The notes below the pieces were generated by a model. The model did not search any database, was not told where the DNA came from, and saw only the letters and a program-made list of their open reading frames with translations. This document shows positions 1 to 9,067 of a stretch of DNA of 64,000 nt, in pieces; positions within the stretch are counted from its first letter, which is position 1, and each line of letters opens with the position of its first letter. Source of the DNA: Clostridia bacterium (GTDB taxonomy: Bacteria > Bacillota > Clostridia > Oscillospirales > Acutalibacteraceae); assembly GCA_017380575.1 (NCBI GenBank), contig JAFODS010000028.1:62001-126000 (forward strand), in the 5' to 3' direction. A program made the position numbers and the translations under genes.

Positions 1-281
1 CTCCCGGTGTAGGACAGAAATATCTTGCTGCTGCAACGAACTCTGCAGTATGGGTTATGGAAACTGCAGGCGAAGGCGGACCTTACGGTATGGCACTTCT
101 TGCAGCTTACCTCAAGAACAACGAAAAGCTTCTTGAAGACTTCCTTGCTGACGATGTTTTTGCTGATGCACCCGGCACAAAGCTTGAGCCGTTGACAGCA
201 GACATTATGGGCTTTAGAGATTACCTCAGACGCTTCCTCAAGGGTCTTGAGGTTGAAAAGGCTGCAATTGAAACACTTTGA
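1..281 (+). CDS. araB: Ribulokinase C-terminus (FGGY kinase), 5' truncated
   Basis: This is the last ~93 codons of a sugar kinase; the frame is open from position 3 and has no start in the window. The residues PGVGQKYLAAATNSAVWV and AGEGGPYGMALLAAYL match the C-terminal actin-like ATPase half of FGGY carbohydrate kinases. Because araA follows after 14 bases and araD after that, the substrate is almost certainly L-ribulose, phosphorylated with ATP to L-ribulose 5-phosphate in the cytosol. An internal ATG at 57 could be mistaken for a start, but the homology-like sequence runs upstream of it. Kinase identity is clear; the exact sugar rests on context. Confidence 0.85.
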   Translation, partial: PGVGQKYLAAATNSAVWVMETAGEGGPYGMALLAAYLKNNEKLLEDFLADDVFADAPGTKLEPLTADIMGFRDYLRRFLKGLEVEKAAIETL

Positions 282-295
282 TTGGAGGAACTGTT

Positions 296-1762
296 ATGAA
301 AAATTACGAATTCTGGTTTGTAGTCGGTTCACAGTTTCTTTACGGTCCCGAGGTGCTTGAAACTGTTGAAGAAAGAGCAAAGGAGATGGCTGAAAAATTA
401 AGCAAGGCTCTCCCCTATCCTCTTGTTTATAAAGTTACTGCTAAGACAAACAAAGAAATTACAGACATTGTAAAAGAAGCAAATTATGACGATAACTGTT
501 GCGGTATCATCACATGGTGCCACACATTTTCACCCAGCAAAATGTGGATAAACGGTCTTGCAGCTTTGCAGAAGCCGTACTGCCATTTTGCAACACAGTA
601 TAACCGTGAAATTCCCAACGATGAGATTGATATGGACTTTATGAATCTCAACCAGGCGGCACACGGTGACCGTGAGCACGGCTTTATTGCAGCAAGACTC
701 CGAATGCCGAGAAAGGTTATCGCAGGCTACTGGCAGGACGAAAAAGTTCACAAGAAGATTGCTGACTGGATGAAGGCAGCTGTCGGTGTTTCTGTCAGCA
801 AAAATATGAAGGTTATGCGCTTCGGTGACAACATGCGTGAAGTTGCAGTAACCGAGGGCGACAAGGTTGAAGTTCAGACAAAGCTCGGCTGGCAGGTTAA
901 CACCTGGGCTGTAGGCGACCTTGTGAAAGAGATGAACAACGTAACAGAAGCTGAAATTGATGCTCTTGTTGACATTTATAAATCAAATTACGACATTGCA
1001 ACCGATAACCTTGAAGCAATCCGCTATCAGGCTAAGGAAGAAATTGCAATGAAGAAAATGATGGACAGCGAAGGCTGTATGGCATTTTCCAACACATTCC
1101 AGGACCTTTACGGTATGGAACAGCTTCCCGGACTTGCATCACAGCACCTTATGGCTCAGGGCTACGGCTACGGCGGCGAAGGCGACTGGAAGGTTTCCGC
1201 AATGACAGCCATTATGAAGGCTATGGGCGAAAACGGCAACGGTGCTTCAGCATTTATGGAAGATTATACATACCACCTTGCAGAGGGTCAGGAATACAGC
1301 CTTGGTGCACATATGCTTGAGGTATGCCCAAGCCTTGCAGCAGACAGACCGAGAATCGAAACACATTACCTTGGAATCGGTATGAACGAAAAAGACCCTG
1401 CACGTCTTGTATTTGAAGGTAAGGCAGGAGATGCTATTGTTGTTTCACTTGTTGATATGGGCGGACGTCTTCGTCTTATCTGTCAGGATATCGTTTGTGT
1501 GAAGCCGATTATGCCGATGCCTAACCTCCCCGTAGCAAGAGTTATGTGGAGAGCTATGCCTGACCTTACAACAGGCGTTGAATGCTGGATTACTGCAGGC
1601 GGTGCACACCACACAGTTCTTTCTTACGATGTTTCTGCTGAGCAGATGAAGGACTGGGCAAGAATGATGGATATTGAATTTGTCCACATCACAAAGGACA
1701 CAAGCGTTGATTCTCTTGAAAAAGAGCTTTTCCTCAACGACCTTGCATGGAAGCTGAAGTGA
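296..1762 (+). CDS. araA: L-arabinose isomerase
   Basis: It converts L-arabinose to L-ribulose, the first step of arabinose catabolism, in the cytosol using Mn2+. The protein is 488 aa, close to the usual ~490-500. Family features include the N-terminal [27 protein letters not shown], the metal-site stretch [12 protein letters not shown] and the C-terminal [12 protein letters not shown]. The start is ATG 296, preceded by GGAGG at 284-288; an in-frame TTG at 278 overlaps the araB stop and lacks its own ribosome site. Gene order is araB-araA-araD with gaps of 14 and 7 bases, so one mRNA is expected. Nothing is unusual in the sequence. Confidence 0.97.
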   Translation: MKNYEFWFVVGSQFLYGPEVLETVEERAKEMAEKLSKALPYPLVYKVTAKTNKEITDIVKEANYDDNCCGIITWCHTFSPSKMWINGLAALQKPYCHFATQYNREIPNDEIDMDFMNLNQAAHGDREHGFIAARLRMPRKVIAGYWQDEKVHKKIADWMKAAVGVSVSKNMKVMRFGDNMREVAVTEGDKVEVQTKLGWQVNTWAVGDLVKEMNNVTEAEIDALVDIYKSNYDIATDNLEAIRYQAKEEIAMKKMMDSEGCMAFSNTFQDLYGMEQLPGLASQHLMAQGYGYGGEGDWKVSAMTAIMKAMGENGNGASAFMEDYTYHLAEGQEYSLGAHMLEVCPSLAADRPRIETHYLGIGMNEKDPARLVFEGKAGDAIVVSLVDMGGRLRLICQDIVCVKPIMPMPNLPVARVMWRAMPDLTTGVECWITAGGAHHTVLSYDVSAEQMKDWARMMDIEFVHITKDTSVDSLEKELFLNDLAWKLK

Positions 1763-1769
1763 GGTAATT

Positions 1770-2465
1770 ATGTTAGAATCATTAAAAGAGCTTGTTTGTA
1801 AAGCTAACCTTGAACTTCCGAAATACGGACTTGTCACCTTCACATGGGGTAACGTTTCAGGTGTTGACCGTGAGTCAGGTCTTATGGTTATCAAGCCGAG
1901 CGGTGTTGAATATGACAATATGACAGCCGAGGATATGGTTGCTGTTTCACTTGAAACAGGAGAAAAGGTTGAGGGCAAATGGAAGCCTTCATCAGACACA
2001 GCAACACACGTTGCTTTATACAATGCTTTTCCCGAAATTGGCGGTATTGTTCACACTCATTCACGCTGGGCAACATCATTCGCTCAGGCAGGAAGAGGCA
2101 TACCCGCTTACGGTACAACTCACGGTGATTACTTCTACGGTGAGATTCCCTGTACAAGAAAGATGACACCAGAAGAAATCGGCGGTGAATACGAAAAAGA
2201 AACAGGAAACGTAATTATCGAAACATTCAGAGGAATCGACGAAAATACAATTCCTGCAGTTCTCGTAAACAGTCACGGACCGTTTTCATGGGGTACTGAC
2301 CCTGAAAATGCAGTTCATAATGCGGTTGTTCTTGAAGAGCTGGCTTTTATGGCGTTGCAGACAGAAGCACTTAATCCGAACATTAAACCTATGCAACAGG
2401 AGCTTCTTGACAAGCATTTTTTGCGAAAGCACGGCAAAAACGCATATTACGGACAAGATAAATAA
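1770..2465 (+). CDS. araD: L-ribulose-5-phosphate 4-epimerase
   Basis: It interconverts L-ribulose 5-phosphate and D-xylulose 5-phosphate, feeding arabinose carbon into the pentose phosphate pathway. The protein is 231 aa, the normal size for class II aldolase/epimerases. Zinc-binding histidines are visible in [14 protein letters not shown] and VNSHGPF, and the [14 protein letters not shown] stretch is typical of AraD. A GAGGT ribosome site overlaps the araA stop, and ATG 1770 lies 7 bases beyond it. It is the last gene of the arabinose operon and is followed at once by a strong hairpin terminator. Confidence 0.96.
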   Translation: MLESLKELVCKANLELPKYGLVTFTWGNVSGVDRESGLMVIKPSGVEYDNMTAEDMVAVSLETGEKVEGKWKPSSDTATHVALYNAFPEIGGIVHTHSRWATSFAQAGRGIPAYGTTHGDYFYGEIPCTRKMTPEEIGGEYEKETGNVIIETFRGIDENTIPAVLVNSHGPFSWGTDPENAVHNAVVLEELAFMALQTEALNPNIKPMQQELLDKHFLRKHGKNAYYGQDK

Positions 2466-2474
2466 GCACAGAAA

Positions 2475-2502
2475 ACGGAGCGTATCACTCGATACGCTCC
2501 GT
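2475..2502. terminator. Bidirectional terminator between araD and the phosphoesterase gene
   Basis: A perfect 12-bp stem (2475-2486 pairing with 2491-2502) with a 4-base ACTC loop lies between two convergent genes. A CAGTTTTA run follows on the plus strand and GTTTTC follows on the minus strand. It can end both the araBAD transcript and the minus-strand gene that stops at 2508. Confidence 0.85.
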
Positions 2503-2507
2503 CAGTT

Positions 2508-5399
2508 TTATCTTGTATAAACTGGTATGTATGAAAGAATCAAATTTATCAAAGACTCAATAAAGTTGAATATCATTTCAAAAATATTGATTTTTTCTGT
2601 ACCCTCATCTATTTCTTCTTCGGCATCAATTTCAGGCGACTGATCAATAAGACCGATATACTCTGAAAAAGCAGAAGAGGTTTCAAAGCTTTCAGGTTCT
2701 GACTGGTTGACTGTAGACAGGATAAGACCTGCATCGTTGAGAAGAGAAACGTCACTTTCATCAATAACACCGTCGTGGTTACAGTCTGCCGCCATATAAA
2801 CAGCTTCACTGACATCATCCTGAGTGAGCATTCCGTTTGCAAGGCAGGAAACAATCAAAGAATCCTGACCGTCATACCAACCGTCACCGTTGACGTCACC
2901 GAAAACAACTACCGTATAGTTCGTTGTAACATTCTTCTGTTTAACCGCCACTACAGAGCCTGTACCCATAACTTTATTTTGGGACGGTGTTGCGGTAACT
3001 GAAAGGTACTTAAGATTAAAATAATCTTTTATTTCGGTATCTGAAACATTGGCCGTAAAGCCATAAATAAATTCATCGCTAACGGTTGCCGTTGTTGCCT
3101 TCGGAGATTCGAGATATACACTCTGTTTACAAACAGAACAGGTTGATCTGTCTGTACCTGTCTGAGTAAGGGTCGGCATAATATAGTAAACCCAGTCACC
3201 GTAGGTATGTCCCGTTGCTGTTAAAGTTTCACCCTGAACAAGAACCTGACCGCAATCAACACAGCAATGGTCACCGGTATAACCGTCTTTTTCACAGGTT
3301 GCACTGACCGAATTTTTGAGTGTTGTTTTTCCGTGACCTGTCGGCTCTGCAAGAATTTCATAACAAAATCTGCAAACCTCCGGTTCAGTACAGGTTGCAC
3401 CGACTTCAGAGGAATGATAATGCTCAGGTTCAAAAACAGCTGTTACAACAAGGCTTGAAGTTGCGTTTGACGTGTCCGTATCCCAGCCGATGAACTTATA
3501 GTGATTTTTCTCATCAGACTCTCTTTGTGGGAGTTTTTCGCACGATACAGAAGAGCCATACGGAACATAAAGCGTTTCAAGTATGCTTCCGTCATAATTT
3601 TTGAACTGTACCTGTAGCTGTATATTTGAAAGTCCCAGATCAATCTGATCACAAAGATAATCGATATAAGCCTGATCGTTGGAAGTTACTTTGTCCGCTT
3701 CAAGGTCTTTAAGAAGACTGTCAACAGAATCCATTGTGCTTTCCAATACACTGCCTGAGCCTTGATAATATCCGCCTGTATCAAGAACATTCTGTGCAAG
3801 CTTTCTTTTTTCTGAAAGTTCAGAAAGATCAAGCGGGGTTACTGTTGACATATAGCAATAAATATATTCACCGCCAGCACCTGAATTAAGATCAGCAGGT
3901 TTGTACGGTGCACCGAGAACTGTTGCAACCTTATGCTGCGATGAACCTGAACTGCCGAAGCTGATTGCTTTTATCGGCGGTCCTGCATTTTCATCGTGAC
4001 AAGTGTAAGCGTAGATATAATCACCGCCTGCACCCTTGTTAAGGTCAACATCACCTACTCTTGTATAAGTACATGCTTTTCCGTTTACCGTAACACTTGC
4101 TGTACTCCAAGATTCCGCCTCATCGGCAACATAGAACTTTATATCGCGCAAAGCCTTCAACGGGTCATTTGTCGTTTTATAACCCATATAGATATAGTTA
4201 CCGCCTGCATCTGCATTCAGATCTTTATCAATAAGCGTATAGCCTCCGCTTGCCAGCGAATTTTTTGCAGACGATGCCGTAGCCGCAGATGAAAGACTGA
4301 TTGAAAAAATATATTCATTAGTGCTTGCACCGCCGTAATATTCAGAGGTTTCCCAATCGAAAGATGCCTTCTTGCCGTTCCATGATTCATAGTATGTTAC
4401 GGTATGGGTTGAATAATCAGAAGTATCGTTTTCATTAAGCTCGATAACTCCGTAACCACGGCAATTATCGTCACCGTATGACTGGAAAGTTATACCCGGC
4501 ATCTGTAAGAATCCGATCCCCTTATACTTTCCGTGGAATGCATTTGAATGGTCGTGTCCGGTTACAACACCGAGGACATCACCGCGTTCAAGGAGAGCAT
4601 CAAACTGTCCTCCGTTAACAGCAGGAGGACAAGGAAATTCACCGAGGTAACCCGAAGCATTTGAATTAAGATTCTGAGAATATTTCTTGCCGAGGTAACT
4701 CTTTGTACCCGATGAGTTTTCTGTCAGAAGATTATAAATTTCGGGCAAGGCGATATGCTGAAACATAAGAGAATTAACCTTGTGTCCGACCTGATTTTCA
4801 AGTGCAAGACTTGTTCTCTTGTACCAGTCAATCTGATCCTGTCTTACATGGTCGTAACCGCCATCAGCGTAAGTAAGTGAATCAATCATCCACAAGTTAA
4901 ATGCAATATCTTTACCGTTTGAAGAATAAACCGGAATATTACAGTTTCCGAATCCGTTAAGAGAGGGCTCAGCATCATACGTCATACAGTAGCCGAGAGA
5001 AGCATATACACTGTGCATAAACTCCTTTGAAAGTCCTCTTTCATCATCGTGATTACCGAAGGTGTATGCATAAGGTATTCCCCTGTCAATAAGAGGCTGA
5101 ATAATTTTTTGTGCTCCTGTCCTGAAATTGCTTTCGGTGCCGACAACAACATTATCGCCCGTAAAAACAACAAAATCAGGTTTTTCGTTGTCAAGTGCAT
5201 CACTCATCAGGTCAATCATTTTCTGATAAGGTGAATTATCATCCTGACAATCGGCAAAAACAAGAATTTTGAATTTACCGTCTGTATTAAATCGGAGCTT
5301 TCCGTCAAACGCTGCACCCGAAGGGATATACAAGCTGAACGAGAGTGAAAAAACAAGGGCTGTTACAAGCAAGGATGAGATTAATCTTTTTATTTTCAT
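2508..5399 (-). CDS. Secreted metallophosphoesterase with type I dockerin
   Basis: The 963-aa protein begins with a signal peptide (about 1-30, hydrophobic core then PSGAA). Residues ~43-330 are a calcineurin-like phosphoesterase domain: ILVFADCQDD, FTGDNV, FGNHDDE and GVVTGHDHSN supply the metal-binding Asp/Asn/His residues. Three repeats of the form DLNxGAGGxYIY follow and resemble a beta-prism fold. Next come an InlB/Flg_new-like repeat (FKNYDGS...FIGWD) and a Cys-rich segment with CxxC pairs. A type I dockerin sits at ~835-895, with calcium loops DVNGDGWYDG and DCNHDGVIDESD. The tail (~940-963) is hydrophobic. It has its own promoter and an AGGTG ribosome site. The phosphoester substrate is unknown; cohesin binding is inferred from the dockerin. 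Confidence 0.85.
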   Translation of the reverse strand: MKIKRLISSLLVTALVFSLSFSLYIPSGAAFDGKLRFNTDGKFKILVFADCQDDNSPYQKMIDLMSDALDNEKPDFVVFTGDNVVVGTESNFRTGAQKIIQPLIDRGIPYAYTFGNHDDERGLSKEFMHSVYASLGYCMTYDAEPSLNGFGNCNIPVYSSNGKDIAFNLWMIDSLTYADGGYDHVRQDQIDWYKRTSLALENQVGHKVNSLMFQHIALPEIYNLLTENSSGTKSYLGKKYSQNLNSNASGYLGEFPCPPAVNGGQFDALLERGDVLGVVTGHDHSNAFHGKYKGIGFLQMPGITFQSYGDDNCRGYGVIELNENDTSDYSTHTVTYYESWNGKKASFDWETSEYYGGASTNEYIFSISLSSAATASSAKNSLASGGYTLIDKDLNADAGGNYIYMGYKTTNDPLKALRDIKFYVADEAESWSTASVTVNGKACTYTRVGDVDLNKGAGGDYIYAYTCHDENAGPPIKAISFGSSGSSQHKVATVLGAPYKPADLNSGAGGEYIYCYMSTVTPLDLSELSEKRKLAQNVLDTGGYYQGSGSVLESTMDSVDSLLKDLEADKVTSNDQAYIDYLCDQIDLGLSNIQLQVQFKNYDGSILETLYVPYGSSVSCEKLPQRESDEKNHYKFIGWDTDTSNATSSLVVTAVFEPEHYHSSEVGATCTEPEVCRFCYEILAEPTGHGKTTLKNSVSATCEKDGYTGDHCCVDCGQVLVQGETLTATGHTYGDWVYYIMPTLTQTGTDRSTCSVCKQSVYLESPKATTATVSDEFIYGFTANVSDTEIKDYFNLKYLSVTATPSQNKVMGTGSVVAVKQKNVTTNYTVVVFGDVNGDGWYDGQDSLIVSCLANGMLTQDDVSEAVYMAADCNHDGVIDESDVSLLNDAGLILSTVNQSEPESFETSSAFSEYIGLIDQSPEIDAEEEIDEGTEKINIFEMIFNFIESLINLILSYIPVYTR

Positions 5400-5423
5400 A
5401 ATGCTTCACACCTCCGCTATTTT

Positions 5424-5452
5424 ATAATAACACAATTATCACAGCCGTTCAA
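5424..5452 (-). promoter_or_regulatory. Promoter for the dockerin phosphoesterase
   Basis: On the minus strand a TTGAAC box (5447-5452) is separated by 17 bases from TATTAT (5424-5429), placing a start about 20 bases before the ribosome site. It is a reasonable sigma-A promoter by match and spacing. Confidence 0.55.
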
Positions 5453-5490
5453 TAAGTATTATGCATTGAGTGTCAAAAGTTACGTTCTGA

Positions 5491-5519
5491 TTGACAAAAC
5501 AATTAAAAGATAATATAAT
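5491..5519 (+). promoter_or_regulatory. Consensus sigma-A promoter for the GT2 gene
   Basis: TTGACA at 5491-5496 and TATAAT at 5514-5519 with a 17-base spacer are a perfect sigma-A match, 40 bases before the ATG at 5559. It suggests the lone glycosyltransferase is strongly or constitutively transcribed. Confidence 0.85.
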
Positions 5520-5558
5520 TAACGGGTTAAGTAACCACATAATATGAGGTGGAAAATT

Positions 5559-6467
5559 ATGGATAAGCTTGTGTCGGTTGTTATTCCCACACACAAAAGA
5601 GAGGTCAGCTGCCTTTCGGTTGCTGTCGATTCAGCACTTAATCAGACTTATAAAAACATTGAAATAATTATTGTTGATGATAGTCCGTCAACATACGAGA
5701 AACGCGATGAGGTCAAAGCTTATGCAGAGTCAATTGACTTTGAACGATTAATTTATATCCAGAACGAAAAGAACCTTGGCGGTTCACTTACCCGAAACCG
5801 CGGTATAGAAGCCGCACACGGAGATTATATCACCTTCCTTGATGACGATGATGAATACGTACTTGATAAAATTGAAAAGCAACTTCGATATATGCTTGAA
5901 AATGACCTTGAAATGACTTTCTCAAACACAGTTATGTGTAAAAACGGACAACCGGTTGAGGTAAGAGATTTCAAGGATATTCCTGCATTTGACAATGAAA
6001 CTCTTCTTCGCTATCACCTGCTCTATCACCTTACCGGAACATCAACGTATATGTTCAAGGCTGAGAAGCTTCGTGAAATCGGCGGATTCGACAACGCTCT
6101 GTGCGGTCAGGAATTCATCCTTATGCTTAAGACTATTGAAGGCGGTCTTAAAATCGGATATATGGACGTCAACGATGTTCTTCATACAATCAGTGCAGAA
6201 GGAAGCATATCTTTCAGCAGAAATAAAATCCAGGGAGAAAAGAATCTTTACAAAAGAAAAATGCAGTATTTCCCGAAGCTCAGCAAAAAAGAAATCCGTT
6301 ACGTTAAATTCAGGTACCATGCAATTATGGCAATTGCTTACAAGCGAAACTCTATGTACGGAAAAATGATTGGCGAAGCAATCGTTTCGGTTGTAACCTC
6401 ACCTTTTGACTTCGTCAGCGAATGTCTTGCACTTCTTAAAAACACAATAGAACAAAGAACTAAATAA
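5559..6467 (+). CDS. Family 2 glycosyltransferase
   Basis: The 302-aa protein has a GT-A fold beginning VSVVIPTHKR, with EIIIVDDSP, NRGIEAAHGDYITFLDDDDEY (the DxD-type metal/nucleotide site) and a later GGFDNALCGQEFILML. It should transfer a sugar from a nucleotide sugar to a lipid-linked or surface acceptor at the inner face of the membrane. ATG 5559 follows AGGTGG by a good spacing; the in-frame ATG at 5544 lies before that ribosome site. It stands alone between a consensus promoter and a strong terminator, well outside the main glycan locus. Acceptor and sugar cannot be read from the sequence. Confidence 0.9.
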   Translation: MDKLVSVVIPTHKREVSCLSVAVDSALNQTYKNIEIIIVDDSPSTYEKRDEVKAYAESIDFERLIYIQNEKNLGGSLTRNRGIEAAHGDYITFLDDDDEYVLDKIEKQLRYMLENDLEMTFSNTVMCKNGQPVEVRDFKDIPAFDNETLLRYHLLYHLTGTSTYMFKAEKLREIGGFDNALCGQEFILMLKTIEGGLKIGYMDVNDVLHTISAEGSISFSRNKIQGEKNLYKRKMQYFPKLSKKEIRYVKFRYHAIMAIAYKRNSMYGKMIGEAIVSVVTSPFDFVSECLALLKNTIEQRTK

Positions 6468-6473
6468 TATTTT

Positions 6474-6512
6474 CAGGCGGCAACACAAAGCAATGTGTTG
6501 CCGCCTGATTTT
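6474..6512 (+). terminator. Terminator after the GT2 gene
   Basis: A perfect 14-bp stem (6474-6487 with 6494-6507), loop AAGCAA, is followed by ATTTTT. It ends the plus-strand glycosyltransferase transcript; the minus-strand side lacks a T run. Confidence 0.88.
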
Positions 6513-6539
6513 TACAAAAATCCCACCATTCCGAAAATA

Positions 6540-7460
6540 TTAATAATTGTTAATATATCCTTCCGCAAAATGTGCCGCCGTTGCTCCGTCTGAAACTGCC
6601 GTAACAACCTGACGCAAAGTCTTCGTTCTTACATCACCTGCAACAAAAACTCCGTCAATATTCGTTTTCGTTGATTCATCTGCAATTATATAACCGTAGT
6701 CATCAAGCTTCAATTTACCCTTGAAAAGCTCCGATGCAGGTTTTCTGCCAATACTTACAAATAAGCCGTCACAATCAATATTTTTCACTTCAGATGAAAT
6801 AAGATTTTCAACCTTTATACCGTTTAACCGGTTGTCAGCAACAAGTTCTTTTACTGTGGCGTTCCATATAAATTCAATATTTTCCGCTTTCTTAAGCGGT
6901 TCGTGATAAATTTTTGTTGCTCTTAGTTCATTTCTTCTGTGAATGAGATAAACCTTTTTAGCAAGCCTTGAAAGGTAAATTGCATCCTCTGCTGCCGAAT
7001 TACCGCCTCCTACGACAGCAACAACCTTATCTTTATAAAACCTTCCGTCACAGTGAGCACAATAATGAACACCTTTCCCGACAAGCTCCTGTTCTCCGTC
7101 AATACCGAGTTCACGCGGATTAGCACCTGTTGCAATTATAACCGCTTTGGATTTATATTCATGTGCCGCACCCTTAACGGATTTTATCTTTCCGTCAAGA
7201 CTTACTTCAAGAATTTCATCAAATTCCGTTTTCGCTCCGTAGCGTTCAGCACCCTGCTGCATTTTAAAACCAAGACTTATTCCGTCTATCCCCTCTTCAA
7301 ATCCGGGGTAATTATCTATAACGTCCGTAAGTGTCATCTGACCGCCTATCGAAAACTTTTCGATGACAAGTGTGTCAAGTCCTGCCCTTGCAGAATAAAG
7401 TGCTGCTGAGTAGCCTGCCGGGCCGCCGCCGATTATTATTACATCATAAAGGTGACTCAT
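6540..7460 (-). CDS. trxB: Thioredoxin reductase
   Basis: The 306-aa flavoprotein reduces thioredoxin with NADPH. The FAD motif GGGPAG starts at residue 12, the redox pair is in YCAHCDG (CxxC near 135-138), the second dinucleotide motif is VVGGGNSAAEDA, and VAGDVR lies near the C terminus. The size is typical. It is divergent from an MBL-hydrolase/Crp-Fnr operon and shares with trxA a TGTGAC-type palindrome near -41 of its promoter, which suggests activation by the neighbouring Crp/Fnr protein. The ATG follows an AGGAGGG-like site. Confidence 0.96.
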   Translation of the reverse strand: MSHLYDVIIIGGGPAGYSAALYSARAGLDTLVIEKFSIGGQMTLTDVIDNYPGFEEGIDGISLGFKMQQGAERYGAKTEFDEILEVSLDGKIKSVKGAAHEYKSKAVIIATGANPRELGIDGEQELVGKGVHYCAHCDGRFYKDKVVAVVGGGNSAAEDAIYLSRLAKKVYLIHRRNELRATKIYHEPLKKAENIEFIWNATVKELVADNRLNGIKVENLISSEVKNIDCDGLFVSIGRKPASELFKGKLKLDDYGYIIADESTKTNIDGVFVAGDVRTKTLRQVVTAVSDGATAAHFAEGYINNY

Positions 7461-7489
7461 ATAAAACCCTCCTTCTCTTTTATGTTTAT

Positions 7490-7518
7490 ATTATAGAACT
7501 TGTCATATGCATTTTCTG
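7490..7518 (-). promoter_or_regulatory. trxB promoter with weak -35
   Basis: On the minus strand TATAAT (7490-7495) is preceded 17 bases upstream by CAGAAA (7513-7518), a poor -35 box. The palindrome at 7517-7531 is centred about 41 bases before the predicted start, the class II activator position known for CRP/FNR proteins. Confidence 0.65.
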
Positions 7519-7531
7519 TGACTCAATCACA
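7517..7531. promoter_or_regulatory. Predicted Crp/Fnr operator between trxB and the MBL gene
   Basis: The 15-mer TGTGACTCAATCACA is an inverted repeat of TGTGA halves flanked by TTTC and AAAA. It matches the palindrome upstream of trxA. It is centred near -41 of trxB and near -58 of the divergent MBL-regulator operon. Confidence 0.7.
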
Positions 7532-7546
7532 AAACTGCTGTAAATA

Positions 7547-7575
7547 TTGACAGCAGAAAAAAACGAACGTATAAT
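7547..7575 (+). promoter_or_regulatory. Consensus promoter for the MBL hydrolase-regulator operon
   Basis: TTGACA (7547-7552) and TATAAT (7570-7575) with a 17-base spacer form a perfect sigma-A promoter, 28 bases before the ATG at 7604. Confidence 0.85.
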
Positions 7576-7603
7576 TTAGTTGATTAACTACTGAGGTGAA
7601 ATT

Positions 7604-8380
7604 ATGAAAATCACTTGTCTTGTTGAAAACACAACTCAGATTGACACCATTGACTGTGAACACGGACTTTCGCTGTTTATTGAACACAACGGTTTAAAAA
7701 TCCTGTTTGATATGGGACAGACAGAATTGTTTTACGAAAATGCACAGAAGCTCGGAATTGACCTTTGTGATGTTGATTTTGCCGTTCTTTCTCACGGTCA
7801 TTATGACCACGGCGGAGGGCTGAAAAAATTTCTTGAAATCAACAACTCTGCACCCGTTTATTTAAACAGGTACGCATTCGAACCCCACTATAACGGTACG
7901 GAAAAATATATCGGTCTTGATGTTTCACTAAAAAACAACGATCGTTTGATTTTTACTGACGATAAATTCAAAATCACAGACGTAATAACACTGTTTTCCT
8001 GTAACAATAAAATCAAGCAGCATTACCTTGGAAGCTGCGGGCTTAATATGGTTGAAAACGGAATTATTGTGCCTGACGATTTCAGACACGAACAATATCT
8101 GCTTATTGAAGACAACGGCAAAAAAATCCTCATAAGCGGTTGCTCTCATAAGGGTGTTATGGACATAACGGAATGGTTCGATCCTGACATTCTTATCGGC
8201 GGTTTTCACTATTCAAAATTTGATCTTAACGATAAGCTTGCGGGATATGCCAAGTTTCTTGACAGCTTTAAAACAAAATATTATACCTGCCACTGTACGG
8301 GAACCGAACAGTATGAATTTATGAAAAACTATATGAGTAACCTTGAATATCTGTCCTGCGGACAGTCGATTGAAATTTAA
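7604..8380 (+). CDS. MBL-fold metallo-hydrolase
   Basis: The 258-aa protein carries the metallo-beta-lactamase metal motif LSHGHYDHGGG (HxHxDH, ~residues 64-74), a later SGCSHKG and a C-terminal FHY/HCTG region. The arrangement resembles the subgroup often annotated as dihydropterin-type MBL hydrolases. It is expected to be a cytosolic di-metal hydrolase; the substrate is unknown. It is the first gene of an operon with a Crp/Fnr regulator 12 bases downstream and is divergent from trxB, so a role in redox or nitrosative/oxidative stress is possible, but that is inference. A GAGGTG site precedes the ATG. Confidence 0.85.
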   Translation: MKITCLVENTTQIDTIDCEHGLSLFIEHNGLKILFDMGQTELFYENAQKLGIDLCDVDFAVLSHGHYDHGGGLKKFLEINNSAPVYLNRYAFEPHYNGTEKYIGLDVSLKNNDRLIFTDDKFKITDVITLFSCNNKIKQHYLGSCGLNMVENGIIVPDDFRHEQYLLIEDNGKKILISGCSHKGVMDITEWFDPDILIGGFHYSKFDLNDKLAGYAKFLDSFKTKYYTCHCTGTEQYEFMKNYMSNLEYLSCGQSIEI

Positions 8381-8392
8381 AGAGGTGTAACT

Positions 8393-9067
8393 ATGGAATA
8401 CTGTGCTTTTGAAAAGGCATTTTCTGAAACTTTTGATTTTTGGAACCTTATTTCTGATAACGACAAAAAAACAATATGTGAAAACACACGCACATTTTCC
8501 TTTCCGAAAGGAACAACCGTTCACGACGGTAACAGTTGTTCGGGTGTGTTTGTTATTAACTCAGGCAGTCTGAGAGTTTACGTTTTATCGGATGAAGGAA
8601 AGGAAATAACTCTTTACCGACTTCACAAGGGAGAAATGTGTATGCTTTCCGCTTCTTGTGTTCTGCAGGCAATAACTTTTGACGTAGTTGTTGATGCTGA
8701 AGAGGACTGCGAATGTATGGTAATTAACGGTGATATCTTTTCACAGTTATCCGAGAAGACTCCCGAAATTAAAATTTTTGCTTTGGAAACTGCTGTCGAA
8801 AGATTTTCAGATGTTATGTGGGTTTTACAGCAGATACTTTTTATGAGTATAGATAAACGTCTTGCAATTTTTCTTTTAGATGAATCAATCCGACTCGGTT
8901 CGGATAATATAGAATTGACTCACGAGCAAATCGCAAAATACATCGGATCTGCCCGTGAGGTCGTTTCAAGAACTCTTAAATATTTTTCAAACGAAAAAAT
9001 CGTTGAAAACTCGCGAAAAGGAGTAAAAATCATCAACAAGGAGCTTCTGAAAAAATCAGCCCTCTAA
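8393..9067 (+). CDS. Crp/Fnr family transcription regulator
   Basis: The 224-aa protein has an N-terminal cyclic-nucleotide-like beta-roll (PKGTTVHDG...INSGSLRVYVLSDEGKE) and a C-terminal winged helix (LTHEQIAKYIGSAREVVSR). The recognition helix keeps the RExxxR pattern of CRP, which fits TGTGA half sites. Several cysteines (4, 29, 49 and others near 83-110) are present, but not the tight N-terminal cluster of E. coli FNR, so the signal is unclear. Two matching palindromes lie before trxB/its own operon (7517-7531) and before trxA (9425-9439). It overlaps the end of trxA tail-to-tail by 12 bases. A direct role in thioredoxin control is inferred. Confidence 0.9.
   Translation: MEYCAFEKAFSETFDFWNLISDNDKKTICENTRTFSFPKGTTVHDGNSCSGVFVINSGSLRVYVLSDEGKEITLYRLHKGEMCMLSASCVLQAITFDVVVDAEEDCECMVINGDIFSQLSEKTPEIKIFALETAVERFSDVMWVLQQILFMSIDKRLAIFLLDESIRLGSDNIELTHEQIAKYIGSAREVVSRTLKYFSNEKIVENSRKGVKIINKELLKKSAL

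Noticed and set aside
1445-2023. 192-codon open frame antisense to araA and araD
   Set aside because: It lies opposite two well-supported enzymes, has no ribosome site and reads as low-quality protein, so it is a shadow of coding sequence.
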